The notes: generated by a model not told the origin, from the letters alone. DNA of 64,000 bases from Malus domestica (GCF_042453785.1 NC_091669.1:12784501-12848500), one strand, 5' to 3'; shown: positions 1-12,480, numbered from the stretch's first letter. A program made the numbers and translations.

Positions 1-241
1 CGCCATATGTTGTCTGGAGAAGGCGGGGCTGCCTCTTCAACAAGGTTCAAGTCAAAACGACGGTCGGAGGGGCCAGACATTTTCAAAGGTGTTGAAGAGA
101 GAAGAGGTTGGACAAATCAAGATCTTAGAAGTGCAAGAATGGAGCTTCTACTGGTGGAGATTTCAAGTGTGCTTTGGAACTTAATGCCAGCCCCTATAAA
201 AATCTGCACTCGACGGATCTTCAGAAATCGAAGAGGCGCCT

Positions 242-500
242 GCTCAGAAATCGAAGAGGCGTTTGCTTTCTCAAAAGCTGGGCTGCTTAGAGACCACGAG
301 GGTTGATCTCAGAAATCGAAGAGGCGTTTGCTTTCTCAAAAGTTAGGCTGCTCAAAGACCACGAAGGCCGATCTCAGAAATCGAAGAGGCGCTCGCTTTC
401 TCAAAAGCTGGGCTCCTCAGAGACCACGAGGGCCGATCTCAGAAATCGAAGAGGCACCTACTTTTCCAGCCTTGTCAGCACCTGTCACACGCACACTCAG
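242..500 (+). repeat. 65-bp tandem repeat array
   Basis: A unit beginning CTCAGAAATCGAAGAGGC starts near 242, 307, 372 and 437, giving a period of 65 bases. Each unit continues with a CTTTCTCAAAAG stretch and a GACCACGAGGG stretch. The last unit diverges into a segment with AGCACCTGTCACACGC. That tail (about 420-540) occurs again at about 1325-1455, so the array was itself duplicated. Confidence 0.85.
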
Positions 501-775
501 CTTTGCGGAAATAATGGGCATTCTGTCGAAGACTTCTGAGGAAGTAGAAAACACATGAATCTTACTGTTCAATCACCCACTTCCCACACGCAACACTAGC
601 TCATGGGTACCACAGATAACTTTGCCAAAGTTCTCTGCCAAAATTGAGCACGTAAAGCTTGCAGCTCCCACTACATCGCTCTGACCAAGAAAGGTAAAAG
701 AATAGCAAAGAAACAGCACTAACAAAGTTTAGACCCATAAATTTTGAAGGTCTAGCTACCATATTATTACCCACA

Positions 776-1205
776 AGGGTAAAGGAACAGTACCACTGCT
801 GGATAATTGGAAAGTCCCTGTGTGTCAACCTCTGTGCTTCGTGGCAAGGTAGACTAGTAAACATGCCCAACCTTTACTCACACTCGAGAAAACACTACCA
901 ATAAGATTGCTTGCTCCAAAATCGAAGAGGCACCGTCCTCCGAATCTCGAGAGCCAGACTCCTAACATGACTACTTTCTCAAAAATCGAAGAGAGGGTAA
1001 AGGAACAGTACCATTGCTGGATAATTGGAAAATCCCTGTGTGTCAACCTCTGTGCTTCGTGGCAAGGTAGACTAGCAAACATGCCCAACCTTTACTCACA
1101 TTCGAGAAAACACTCCCAACAAGATTGCTTGCTCCAAAATCGAAGAGGCACCGCCCTCCGAATCTCGAGAGCCAGACTCCCAACATGATTACTTTCTCAA
1201 AAATC
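776..1205 (+). repeat. Approx. 215-bp tandem duplication
   Basis: The segment starting with GGGTAAAGGAACAGTACCA near 778 recurs near 994. Both copies run through TGTGCTTCGTGGCAAGGTAG and a CGAATCTCGAGAGCCAGAC motif. A third partial CTCGAGAGCCAGAC copy follows near 1228. It lies inside the LTR remnant and has no coding meaning. Confidence 0.8.
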
Positions 1206-2837
1206 GAAGTGACACTGCTCCCCGAATCTCGAGAGCCAGACCCCCATCATGATTGCTTTCTTAAAAATCGAAGATGCATCGTTCTCCGAATCAATCGAAG
1301 AGACGCTCGCTTTCTCAAAAGCTGGGCTGCTCAGAGACCACGAGGGCCGATCTCAGAAATCGAAGAGGCACCTACTTTTCTAGCCTTGTCAGCACCTGTC
1401 ACACGCACACTCAGCTTTGCGGAAATTATGGGCATTCTGTCGAAGACTTCTCGAGAGCACAAACCACTTTTTCAAAGTGCTCTGACAGAGTTAAAACATG
1501 TGAAGCTGGCAGCTCCCACTACCGTGCTATGACCAAGCAGGGTAAAGGAATAGCATTACTACTTGTTGTTAGGGAGACTCCTATATATGTCGACCTCCAT
1601 CCCCAACGGACAGGCAGACCTGCAAAAATGTTCAACCCTTCCTCATATTTGAGAGGGCACTCCCAACGAAGCCTTTCGAAATATTCAGCTTTCTTTCCCC
1701 CCGATAATACCTTTGCAAACAAGCTATACTAGAGCAAGAATATCTCATATCATCAGGGTTAAAAGCAAGAGTATCCCATATCATGCTTTTTCCCTGTCTT
1801 TTCCTTTGGCCTTGTTGTTACCTGCAAGACAAGGAGAAAGAGAGCAATCAGTCAGCACTTGGAATCAAGCTTCCAGCCAGGAACTGACTGCCTGGAACCC
1901 CTTACCTGATTACTTACCTGGCATTGCTCTCGAGTACTCATCTTCAACATCTTATGTTTCCAGGGAAGATACCGCATCTGCTTGAGGAACAGATAGGGCA
2001 AGTGCGAAGGATACAAGGAAGCATGTGGAGACAAGCGTAACAGCACACGTGCCGATACATCCATTACTCTGTCAAAAGCAAAAGTATCCCATATCAGCAG
2101 GGTCGAACGTACTCTAGATTTGATGGACTTGTTTTGACCCTCAAATTCTTCAGTCGGCTCTGGAGGAAACCAGAAAACCCTCCAGCTCAGTTCAAGAATA
2201 AGCCTGTGGAAAGTTACTTCTTCAAAAGCAAAAGTATCCCATATCATCTCTTCTCATCTTTCTTCTCTTTATCCTTCATGCTGCTGCAAGATGGGGAGAA
2301 GGTGAACAATCAGCCGGAGCTCTGATTGCTTACCTTGTCTGTCACCTCTTTCAGCAGATCCCCTAGCTCGGCGACTTGGGAGACTCCTACTACATGGTTT
2401 GTATTGCGCTTGACCAAGCCTGAAACTACAAGTAAGCTTCAAGTGAAATTGATACATTACCTTGTGCATCTCCACCAGTTAAAGATACCACCCCTGGATG
2501 GAGGAAGAGTACTTCCAGAGAAGATGCCACATCTACCTATGAGACAGATAAGGCAAGTCAAGACGATACCACACTCCGATACTTAGAAGTTTCGTGATTA
2601 CGAGATCATTCTCTCACAATATTTCCTAATGTCATTTGTACTAAATCATTCACTTGTACTCACTAAAGGAGAGCTTGAACCTATGTACTTGTGTAAACCC
2701 TTCACAATTAATGAGAACTCTTCTATTCCGTGGACGTAGCCAATCTGGGTGAACCACGTACATCTTGTGTTTGCTTTCCTATCTCTATTCATTTATATAC
2801 TTATCCACACTAATGACCGGAGCAATCTAGCGAAGAT

Positions 2838-3460
2838 CACAAAAAGCGACCGTTTTTGCTGCCTAGGATCTATCTTGCAAGAGAACGGAGAATTAGATGG
2901 AGATCTCAACCATAGAATACGACCTGGACGGATGAAGTGTAAGAGTGCATCCGGCGTGTTATGTGACCGTCGTAGGCCACTGAAGCTTAAGGGAAAATTT
3001 TATAGGACGACAATAAGGCCAACGATGTTGTATGGCACAGAATGTTGGACGGTGAAGCATCAACACGTACACAAAATGGGTGTAGCGGAGATGAGGATGC
3101 TTCGTGGGATGTGTGGGCACACGAGAAAGGATAAGATTGGGCATGAGGATATCCGAGGTAAAGTAGGAGTAGCCGAAATTGAAGGAAAGATGAGAGAAAA
3201 TCGGTTCCGGTGATTTGGACATGGGCAAAGAAGGCCGACTGACGCTCCGGTTCGAAGATGTGACTACGGGACAGAGGTTCAGGGCCGAAGGGGTAGAGGA
3301 AGACCTAGGAAAACTTTAGAAGAGATGCTAAGAAAAGACTTAGAGTACTTGGATCGAACGGAGGACATGACACAAAACCGAGCGCAATGGCGTTCTAGGA
3401 TTCATATAGCCGACCCCACTTAGTGGGAAAAGGCTTTGTTGTTGTTGTTGTTGTTGTTGT
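2838..3460 (+). mobile_element. RTE-type LINE, 5'-truncated 3' end
   Basis: Translated on the plus strand from about 2845, this gives the C-terminal part of a plant non-LTR reverse transcriptase: FCCLGSILQENGELDGDLNH, then LKLKGKFYRTTIRPTMLYG and RGRGRPRKTLEEMLRKDLEY. The family normally has a Trp before FGH, but here that codon is TGA (3211-3213), so the frame is broken. The reading then continues to a natural stop at 3420-3422, and the element ends in a (TTG)n tail at 3437-3460, as RTE-clade plant LINEs do. Everything upstream of the C-terminal domain is missing, which is the usual 5' truncation of LINE copies. It is dead by both truncation and nonsense. Confidence 0.85.
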
Positions 3461-3965
3461 ACATAAAAACACGTGGTATACCACTAGTGTTCCCGTCACA
3501 ATTAAAAATTTCCCCACAAATTACAATGTTTGATTCACAGATGTGCATTGATTATTCGAGTGGAATGCTCTTTACCGAATATGCCCTGAACAATTCACAG
3601 GAATCACAACAATTGAGTATTGAACCAATGAATAAGAAAGAAAAACCTTCAGGTTTCTGTAAGTTTGACCGACTCTGACCGACTTCGACGACGTACGTGT
3701 AGACCAACGAACCAACAAGCGACGTGCATGCATGCGCCACATCTTCAAGGCTTTCACCGCTTTCATCCATCGTCTTCAGCGGCGCTCGCTAGACACGCGT
3801 CCACACACCGAGACAGATCAAGAAGTTAAAGATAACTTGAAGCTCCGCATCAGAATTTGTTCTTCTGGTACTCTGGTGATTCTCTGCATATTATTCTCGA
3901 TCAATACTTGTGGACCGACAGGAGTGTTGGGAGAAGGAGAATAGTAGCAGCTGCAGCAGTATAAG
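3461..3965. other. Upstream region of the gene at 3966
   Basis: No coding region is supported here. The first 60 bases include GTGGTATACCACTAGTG, which resembles the ends of small terminal-inverted-repeat elements seen again near 6240-6300. 3670-3960 is GC-richer with CGACG and ACGTACGTG motifs and probably holds the promoter and leader of the gene starting at 3966. I cannot place a convincing TATA box or start site. Confidence 0.4.
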
Positions 3966-4680
3966 ATGGAGGAAGACAGAGTCAATGAACAACCCAAAAA
4001 ACCATCTCTGTGGGAGATGACGAAGAATGCTTTTTCTTTGTACACATCTTGCCCCTTGAGGGTTCCAACATACTTGGAGAAGGCCAAAACCCTATTTAAT
4101 CAAGCTCAAGCTTACTTCTTCCCTCCTAATTTAGAGTAAGTGATATACTTCTTCAGTTTCTTATTTATTATTATTTTCTTTAAGTATTTTCTTTTCGAAG
4201 AAAAATAATTGAAATTATTGATTAGGATTTTGTGCTAGTTATGAGATTAATTTCGTGGAGAAATGAAAACGACACACTAATTTTCTTTTCCAACACGTTC
4301 ATATTTAATTTTTTTTATTTTCAGTTGATTTATTAACTTCGATGTTAAAAAATAAGCAAGGGTGTCTAGGATGAGTAAATTAAGGCGGTGTGATTATCAT
4401 TTCCCTAGTTTGTGTTTGGATATACTCATAGTTTGTCACTTCGATATTGTATTTATTTTTTATATTGATATTGTGTTTTTTGGGTGGAAGTTCTAGGGGC
4501 AGTATGGGGAATATTGAAGTTGAGCCTGGTAGCGGTGGCGGCGGCGATGGAGGAGCTGGAGAGAAGGTTAAGGAGGTGGTTAGGGAGAGTTATGGGAAGG
4601 GCAGAGACAAGGTGGGGGACTCGGCGGAATCAGCAGCCAAAATAGAAGGAATAAGTGAAAAGGAGCTCTTCCGACGGTGA
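3966..4680 (+). CDS. Small two-exon plant protein, function unknown
   Basis: Exon 1 is 3966-4135 and exon 2 is 4491-4680. The donor is GTAAGT at 4136, and the acceptor AG at 4489-4490 keeps the frame (170 + 190 = 360 nt, 119 residues). The N-terminal part is compact, with W-E-M-T-K near residue 16 and a hydrophobic/aromatic patch ending in QAQAYFFPPNLD at the exon junction. The C-terminal part is Gly-rich (GSGGGGDGGAGEK), then charged and helical, ending SEKELFRR. There is no signal peptide or membrane segment. The AYFFPPNL patch recalls a short conserved plant protein of unknown role, but I do not recognise a named family. The start is chosen because it is the first ATG giving a continuous spliced frame. 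An AATAAAG motif at 4685 could be a polyadenylation signal. The alternative, a non-coding transcript, is less likely given the clean splice sites. Confidence 0.72.
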
Positions 4681-5048
4681 TAATAATAAAGTAAAGGACC
4701 TCAATCTGAGCTCTAGCCTAGCTATAATCCAAGAAGAAGCGTAAAACATAAATTTTGGTCTTCTTATTCTCGAAGGTGTTCTTGTGTAGTACTACTTCTA
4801 TGCGTTTAAATTGTTAAAGTAACTGGAGTTCGGTAGTTTTCAGTACATGGAGAAGCTTGTGTACTGATTCTACTGAACAATACTATGTCTCATATTTCAA
4901 GAGTGAAACTTGAAAGACACTTGTCTCTATTTATATCACGACACGTGCTAAATCGACCTGTTTTCTCATATGAAAAAATCTCCTCTCTTTTTAGCATAAT
5001 TCGATCAAATGGAACTCTGACGAGTAATGTTATACTACTACATTTTGA
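4681..5048. other. 3' flank of the gene at 3966
   Basis: This is AT-rich non-coding sequence, presumably the 3' UTR at first. Nothing else is recognisable before the MITE that starts near 5049. Confidence 0.4.
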
Positions 5049-5257
5049 ACCAAGATCATTTCCTGAGCAATTCTCTAGGGATTTCGCAATCTTGTTCGTT
5101 CATTTTATATCGTGCGGTCAGTTTTGGTTAGGTACTATTCATATTTGAATTTTAAAATTTAAATTTTAAATGATTTCTGATCGCACGATATACGATGAAC
5201 GGACATGATTGAGGGATAGGATCCCTAGGAAATTGCTCAGGAGAGGATCCTGGTTTC
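5049..5257. mobile_element. MITE with long terminal inverted repeats
   Basis: The left arm (5049-5121) contains TCCTGAGCAATT...CTAGGGAT and ends ATATCGTGCGGTCAG. The right arm (5177-5256) is its imperfect reverse complement, beginning CTGATCGCACGATATAC and containing AAATTGCTCAGGA. Only about 55 AT-rich bases separate the arms, so the whole unit can fold into one long hairpin. There is no coding capacity. No target duplication could be fixed, so the superfamily stays open; the arm length would suit a MULE-derived MITE. Confidence 0.75.
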
Positions 5258-5844
5258 TACATTTTTTTACCACATGCGAACCGTAGGTAGGGCTTATTAA
5301 CAAACGGTGGTCTTCATCTTTGTTAGAGTCGGAATTTTTCATGTGCCCAAAATATGGTTTCCCACTAAAAAGTGTCGTAATACAAATAGTAGATATATAT
5401 TTTTTAGTATTCAATCATTTGTGTTGGATGTATTGAATTGTCTTTCTGATACATTGAAAAGAAAAAATTTCTCCAGTATATCAAGACGTGTTCTTGACAC
5501 ATTACAATTGTCTCCTGTTAAAGAGATGTATACATAACGGTCGTTGTCAGCAGTTGTTCCCCTTCAAAGGTAGGTTCTTACGCATTACTCACTCATCCGC
5601 TACTAGAAACACCACTTTACATTTGATTTGCATGTTTTAAGCATGCTGCCAGCATTCATTCCGGCAGGATCGGACTCTCCAGCATTCAAAATCTGAGACT
5701 CGGTTTAGAAACAATCTTTCGAATCATCACGGGGATTTCGATCCAATCGCCTGGAAAGGCAAAATTAAAAAAGGAACGATTCTGTGCGCACAGACTTGAA
5801 TGGAAGTCCTACCTTATTCTCTTTTGATAAATAAATAAATAAAT

Positions 5845-5875
<31 letters not shown>

Positions 5876-6604
5876 TATAAAAGCATGCAATTTAAGGGAA
5901 AAACCTACAACAATATGAAAAACGTGGTAATATCCAAAATAGGGAGTCGCTCTTTCGAGGATGCAAATCCCATGAAGGGACTAATAAACCCATTAAGAGC
6001 ATAAGTTATTGGATCAACATATGGGCGACTTGCAAAAATATGTAATTTTGCTTTTTCAAGTTTGGAATGGCATCGATTTAATTATATATCCTAATCGGTA
6101 AAGTATTGACTTTATTCCCTTTGAAATCCTAGAGATTTTTCAATGTGATCGTCACACTAAATGGTACATCATGTGTTGTTATTTAAATGGTGAGTTATGT
6201 GTGTTAAAAAGTTAACAACTTAAAAAATAAAATTTCTCACTACTTATATAAAAACAAGTAATGTACCACATATATTTCCATCACAACAAAAAATTTCTCC
6301 TACTGGAGTTGGGGGACGTTGAGCAAAAATGGACTCTTCATGTTATGCAATTTTTTAGTGAGTTGCTTTAACTTTAACTTGAGTATTATTAAATAATAAT
6401 TATAAAAAGGATGAAAATTAAGAGCATATTTAAAGGAATAGTCAAAATGTCTATATTAATAATAAGAGTAAAAAATGACAACATTAGTATTTTTTCAACC
6501 GAAATGTCTATTTCTATGTGGTGTGATGTGGATTGACAGTAAATGTGGTTGTTGTCAATTTTAATAACTTCTAATCTATTTTTAGTGGCTAATAAATGCT
6601 TTTC
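5258..6604. other. AT-rich intergenic sequence before the first copia element
   Basis: No coding region is supported. It holds a low-complexity tract at 5826-5880 and a possible decayed inverted-repeat element at about 6163-6300, where ATGGTACATCATGTG on the left is weakly mirrored by AATGTACCACATAT on the right. Elsewhere I see nothing recognisable. The last five bases, TTTTC at 6600-6604, are the target duplication of the copia element. Confidence 0.4.
5826..5880. repeat. (TAAA)n / poly-A / (TA)n microsatellite
   Basis: TAAATAAATAAATAAATAAA runs into a pure A stretch and then about eleven TA units. This is simple low-complexity sequence, prone to length variation. Confidence 0.95.
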
Positions 6605-6883
6605 TGTTGCAGTCCTATTAGATTAAGAATGTAATTGTGTAAATTCTATCATATTTGAGATATCTTTATGGAATTCTATCATATCTTTTAGACTAGATAT
6701 TATCCTATTCGAGTTGTAATTCTATTAGGATAAAGATTTAATCTTCACTACTACTATAAATAAAGTCATAATGGGGTGAGATAACACACATCTCACAATC
6801 ACACATCTCTCATTCTTTCTCTATGTGCTGCACCCCCTTTCTCTCAGGCCTCCATAATGCTTCGATAAATTATGCATATAATA
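6605..6883 (+). repeat. 5' LTR of copia copy 1
   Basis: It starts TGTTGCAGTCCTATTAG and ends at ATATAATA, where the matching 3' LTR ends in CA. A CTACTATAAATAAAG box near 6752 is the likely LTR promoter. The sequence just inside, CGTTATCATCACACTCTTG from 6884, lies where the primer-binding site belongs and matches CATTATCAGCACGCTCTTG at the same place in copy 2. Confidence 0.88.
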
Positions 6884-7369
6884 CGTTATCATCACACTCT
6901 TGACACTACGTTAAAGAGAGTTTGTTCTTCAATCACAGGAGTACTACGTTTTAATCATTCTTTTATAATTAGTTTAAAATTTTATTGAAGTGATCTACAT
7001 GCTATTGATTCAATTCAATTTTTTTTATTTGTTGAACGTGATACAACACATTGAAGATTCAATTCCGGCTTTCCGAGAAGGATCTTTTACAAATTCAAAG
7101 GCTTTTGTTGTTTTCTGCCAATCATGTACGCTTAAAATAAAGAAAGATATTTGAAACGGCCATGAAACATGAACCCCCTATATTTATATTTTCCTTCCGA
7201 TATATATAAAGTATATGATTCATATACTTGTCAATATATATATATATATACGTTTCATGCATAATGCAATTATTATTTTGATATGTGGAATTTGTGAGTC
7301 AAAGCATATAAATAAGTTAAAAGCAATTTAGGGTTTTTCAAACCCTAGAGAAGCCGGAAAAAAAGAAGA

Positions 7370-8000
7370 AGGGAAATATGCGGCATGGCTGTGGCTCGCC
7401 GCCGCTAGCACCACCACCGACCACCGCAGTTGGCCTGTAGCCCAGCCGTGTGGAGCACATATGGGAACAATGTCTTTGACGCCCTCGACCACAAGGCGAT
7501 AGCCCTTTGGGCTTTACTGTGCACATATGACAACCCAAGCCTTCGGCCTGGTAGGGTTACATAGGCCCACAGCCCTAGCCCAATTCCCAGAGGCATGCAT
7601 CTCTCTTGGATTATGTCATACCATGTCCCTGGCCCAAAGGCTTTGTCCCGTGCCCTTGGCCCGCCTGCAACAAGCCCAAGTTGCTTGCTGGGCTTCGTCC
7701 ATGCTTTGGCCTAACTCGCCAGCAGTTTTTCGCTACTGGGCTTGAACTGCCCCGACCCAAAACCCAATCCCAGCTTCGGCTGGGCTTTGTGAGCGCCAAC
7801 TCGCATGCCAACCTTTGGCTGGGCCTACTCCGACGCCCTGTTTTAGCCTAAACCAACAACTTCTGCTGCTGGGCTTAACCAGACCACACGACCCAGAGGC
7901 TCGCAGCCTTCCCCAAGGCTCAATGACCTGCAACTGTGCTGCAAGGACTGTCCCCGCACCGTAGCCACCCCAATAAGCTGAGCGACATTATTTTTTCGAC
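7370..8000 (+). other. GC-rich leader segment inside copia copy 1
   Basis: This stretch is far richer in G and C than its surroundings, with recurring GGCCCA, TTGGGC and CTGGGC words. It yields several overlapping short open frames on both strands. An equivalent but diverged segment lies at 54360-54960 in copy 2, so it belongs to the retrotransposon's leader/gag region and is not a gene. No gag motif can be recognised in it. Confidence 0.55.
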
Positions 8001-10378
8001 CCAATGCCAAGTTTTGGCATGCTCGCGTTATAAATCACACCTAAATATTTTTTTTAGGGTACTTTAGACTGATTAATTCTAATTTAATTATCACTTGGTC
8101 TATCACCAACCAAAGCTAATATGACCCATCTGTCATTATTTTTGCTTCCATGATTGACCCCGTTTGGTCCCAATCTATTGAATTAATTAAAAGTGACTAG
8201 CAGTCTATTAATCTGATAATTAATCCAAAATTATTGACTTGAAAATCACTTTTGGACATTAACGATTCAATAATTTATTTTTGTTCTTTGAACCGTTAAC
8301 ATCATTTCGTTGTCCCGAAGCTCTCACACTTAAGTTCCCGAAGCAATTCAAATCCACTACACTTAAATCAGCATATTATATTATGTGTTCTTGCATGAAT
8401 CTTTCTTTTATGAACTAAACATTCATAACTAAATTGAATCTGTAGTTTCAAATTTAGTGCATTTGAAACCCGAAGTTTTCATAAAACAATACACCCATGA
8501 ACACCCGACGTTTTTCATGTAAACCATGTCATAGAATCCGAATGTTCTACCTTTGATGCTTATGGATATTTTATTGCCCATAACACTATTCACAATCTTG
8601 TTCCCTCCATTTAGTGATTGGCGAATCATCACAAGTTCGATTTCCCTTATTTGGACGTTTCTAACAGAAACCACTTTATATGGGTACAAGACGTGAATCT
8701 CTACTTGACTATCAAGAAGCTGAGAAACTATTGAAGCCAACAATGACATGGAAAAGCTGAATAAGCCTCCGCCATGATCTTCATTTGAAAACTTATGCCT
8801 GAAGCATTACAAAGGGAAATATCTCCCAAATGAGGATTCTATGGCTTTTTGGCTCGCTTATACGGACCGTTTAATCATGACATATATTGCCTGAAGCACA
8901 CCATGATTCGGTATGAGTATGATTCTGAAGTTTGTAAATTAGATCGAATTTTGACTGGAGAGTACTTTTCTCATCATTCCAAGTTTCTAACTCGCTCCTG
9001 AAACAACAGTGTAGAACAAAAGTTTACCAAATTTTTGGATCTAATTACTACCACAAATATGAGACAATGGTATTGATATGGCTAGAGTCTATCGAATGGT
9101 GGTGCCCTACTTTGGCAGGGATGCACCAAAGGTTATGCTCTGCTTTAGCAGAGGTGCACCAAACGGTATTGCTCTGCTTTGGCAGAGGCTTACCGAACAG
9201 ACCCCTTCAGCTTCGGTTGGAGCCTACCGAACCCAAGTCTGGGTCAGTTTCTCACAATCCAATTTTGAGTTTGTTTTTACAACATATGGTATAATCATGG
9301 CCTGCCAAGGTTTGGCATCATGCCCGAAGTGTGATCCTTGGCACCTAAGACCTAAAACTTCAAGAATAAGAGATATTGTTCCCGAACGTCAACCCTGCAG
9401 AATCTACTTCCATCTCAATGGAATAGATCATTGGTTATGCACCTGTTTGTTCCCTTACCAATGTCGTTGAAGAGTACCATTTTAATAGTCAATATATGAG
9501 ATTGATTTTGCTCCACCGAGCACCATTGGAAGAACAGAATTTTGACATGAATGGCAAGGTGTGGCAGCATGCCCGAAGTGTGATCCTTGGTACCTAAGAC
9601 CTAAAACTTCAAGAATAAGGGATATTGTTCCCGAACTTCAACCCTATAGAATCTACTTCCATCTCAATGGAATAGATCATTGGTTATGCACCTATTTGTT
9701 CCCTTACCAATGTCGTTGAGGAGTATCATTCTAGTAGTAAATATATGAAACTGATTTTGCTCCACCGAACACCATTGGAAGAACAGAATTTTGACATGAG
9801 TGACCTTGTTGGTCGATTCCCTTTAGTAACTTTGGTTTACTTTGTGAACATTTTTTTATGTTCTTGGATTCACGTTTGGTGTTTGTTTTAGTTATAAATT
9901 ATGTTATCAATATTGTCATCGAAAATGAGTTAACTGAATCATGTTTCTTGTATACATGTGATCGAATTCAAATAAATTCGTGATTAGGTACGAATGTGGG
10001 AAAGTTAGTTGTCTAGATGAATGGAATACTATGCACACTAACTTTACACCTAAATTACATCTCTAGCAACAACGTCAAGTTTATCCGACCTGATTAAGAG
10101 CATTGGCACGCTCCTTGTTGTATGAATGGTACTACATTTCCATTTAAGAGACCTTATATTCTCCTCGTTCTGGAAGAACGTTGTTGAGTTTTAAGGATAT
10201 CCGAAAGAACACTAATCATAAATGAAACCACTGAAGAAAATATAATGGAACATCTTTGCGCCACCTCCAAAAATGAGCCTGAAGCTTTTTTTTGGGGTCA
10301 ATGGGCTGTCTCCTTATTGGGAACACACCACATGTGGCCGGCCTGAAACTTAGGGATCGAGCAGTTTACTTGCTTTGA

Positions 10379-11230
10379 CACGATCTTTTGGGACACTTAG
10401 GTCGAACAATGATGCCACGACGCATCTCCTTACCCGAAGTAAGGATCTTGTGCCTACAAGCATAGTTTGCCAAGCCTGCTCGTTTAGGAAATTTGATTTT
10501 TATATCATCCATCGCAAAGATATGAAATTACCCTTCTTTCACAGTGGATTCAAGGGAATATGTGTGGACTAATCCAACCAAAATGCGGACCATATAAATA
10601 CTTATGGTTTTGGTTAATGAATAGACAAATTGGTCACATGTTTGTCCACACACATTGCTGCTAAAATTTTTGGCTGACTTTAAAGGTTTACTACCTTAAT
10701 TATCCTAAAAAATCTGGAAGACTGGATAATATCGAATAGTTTATATTGAAGATTCTTTGACAAGTATTTCATGTCTTTTGGGTTTATAATTGGAAATCGA
10801 ATTCCCATGTTCACCCCAAAATAGCTTTGCAGAGTGATCATAAAGCGCAATTTAATTGATTGCCTAAACCTTGGTGAACGTACCATGATTTCAGTTTCTG
10901 CCTAGGGCTATGCAATCTTGAACGCAACTGTGTTGGTCCACCTTGAGCGTCATTGCTACCCAACATATTCAACGTTATAATTGGTTACTGGGTACGAAAC
11001 TGATATTTCGTACTTACGCATTTTGGGTGTGCATTTAATGTGTCAAGTTGCGCCGCCGCAACGTACCAATATGATTCCTCACAGAAGGTTGTGAATCTTT
11101 GTCGATTATGATTCTCCTTCATAATAACTCTCTTAGAGCCCTTGCAATCGATCTTTTACTGCTCATTTACAGATTGTCAGATCAAGGAGACAATCTTCCC
11201 GCTGTTAGGGGGAGATAAGAACGTCAACGT
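10379..11230 (+). pseudogene. Copia GAG-pre-integrase and integrase remnant
   Basis: Read across frames, the segment follows the normal copia order. HDLLGHLGRTMMPRR is the GAG-pre-integrase His/Gly motif. A Cys-x-x-Cys zinc-knuckle echo follows (IVCQACSF near 10468), then integrase-core sentences such as THIAAKIFG near 10650. The downstream integrase part ends in a FADCQIKETIFPLLGG-like stretch near 11180-11215. Stops and frameshifts occur throughout. The same sentences can be read at 57010-57860 in copy 2, which confirms that these are decayed family sequence and not chance. Confidence 0.75.
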
Positions 11231-12009
11231 TCCTGTAGAATGACACAAATTTGCGTGGACGTTGCCTTCTATGTCTCATCTCGATCCCCATACCGCACAA
11301 GTATGATAAGCAAGTGCGATGAATTCTAGCTTTCATAATGTTGCTCTAGACGCATTCCTCTGATCTAGCTAAAGTGACGAGATCATATGCCAGCTGCAAA
11401 CATACCTGCAATGATAGACGTATTTAACGGATGTCAAGTCAGCATCCCCGAAGGGTGTGCCGCCCCTGTTAGACGGTCTGGTACACCGGCGGATAGTCAA
11501 TCAATTTGTCCTGGCATGAAGCACGACAGATCACTAGGTTCATAGGATTCACTTTCCTAAGTGAAGAAGGTCATGGCACAAAATGAATCTACACTTGATC
11601 GCTGTCTCAAATCATTTCCATTTCATGAGATTAATCTGGATTACTCCCGAGACTTGAAGTTCTTAGTCCAGTATACTAGTTTGGATGAGAAAATGGAATT
11701 GAAATGAGATTACCATCGATGATGTTTTCACTTATATGGTAGCTACCGACATAAATGAAAAGTGATGATATCTAACTGTGTTCCATTGATTAAGTGACAA
11801 CGTAAAACTGATTGGATAACCGAAATTACAATCCAGGTCAAATTCCTTACGAAAGTTTGTTTGGACCTATCGTTCCTACACTGCTCAAGGTAACCATGTT
11901 ATGTTACATGTGGGAAAGAAAACGTAATGAGATGAATGAAATAATGCGATATGATGTACACCTTATGGTGCAAGGTTTCTCTCAAATGCCCTGTGATTGA
12001 TATGAGCAT

Positions 12010-12480
12010 TATGAAATGTGGTTAGTGTTTCTCCACGGGGATATAGATATGAAGATTTACATGTAATTTTCCGAAGAATTACATGGATTGGTTCAAATTA
12101 GTTCCAAACCATGGAACACCCTTTTAAATTGTTTAAGGCATTCACTTATGAATTGAAGTAATCTGGTGGATTTGGTATACCCGTCTAAGTGATTATTTGA
12201 TCAGTTAGGGATATGAAGTAAACCATTGCGTGTTAAACTATGAATTCTTATTCCGAATTGCTAGAGTTACAATTTATGTCGTTGACATGTAACTCACTAA
12301 GACTCAGGAAGAGCTTGAGAAAACTACCTAGCACCTGAAGATGGAATTTGAGATGATGGATCTTGGAAAAACTTGTTTATACCTTGACCTAAAGTTGAAG
12401 TGTTGTTATGATGGTACTTTGGTCTACTAGTTGAACTACACCCTGAAGGTGTTACCTTGAAGAGGTTATGAAACCCGAAG
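12010..12480 (+). pseudogene. Copia reverse transcriptase remnant
   Basis: The plus-strand reading has the RT stretch FLHGDIDMKIYM, a TAA stop, SEELHGLVQISS, the altered active-site motif YVVD in place of YVDD, then EELEKTT and FEMMDLGKT. The substitution in the catalytic motif and several stops make it non-functional. Copy 2 still shows FYVDDMHLAKTLEELEK at 58928, which gives the ancestral reading. Confidence 0.82.

Larger units (their letters stand above)
1..2837 (+). mobile_element. Degenerate long LTR of an LTR retrotransposon
   Basis: No coherent coding frame is present. Several open frames overlap only because the same repeat units recur. The last 250 bases, roughly 2590-2830, read like the 3' part of a plant Ty3/gypsy-type LTR: a run of short AT-rich sentences, an AATTAATGAGAACTC motif near 2709, then GTGGACGTAGCCAATC near 2732. 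The piece runs off the left edge and ends where LINE sequence begins at about 2838, so neither terminus nor a target duplication can be seen. Assignment to a gypsy/Tat-like family is recognition by eye, not a search result. Confidence 0.5.

Noticed and set aside
2749..3213. 154-codon open frame that could be called a gene
   Set aside because: It is the C-terminal end of a LINE reverse transcriptase joined to upstream LTR sequence. A stop replaces a conserved Trp, and a (TTG)n tail follows.
7338..7933. Cluster of overlapping 60-80-codon frames on both strands
   Set aside because: They arise from the GC-rich leader of copia copy 1, lack any domain, and the related segment in copy 2 does not keep any of the frames.
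9078..9470. 130-codon frame inside copia copy 1
   Set aside because: It is part of the decayed polyprotein. Copy 2 shows the same region at 55950-56350 with a different frame structure.
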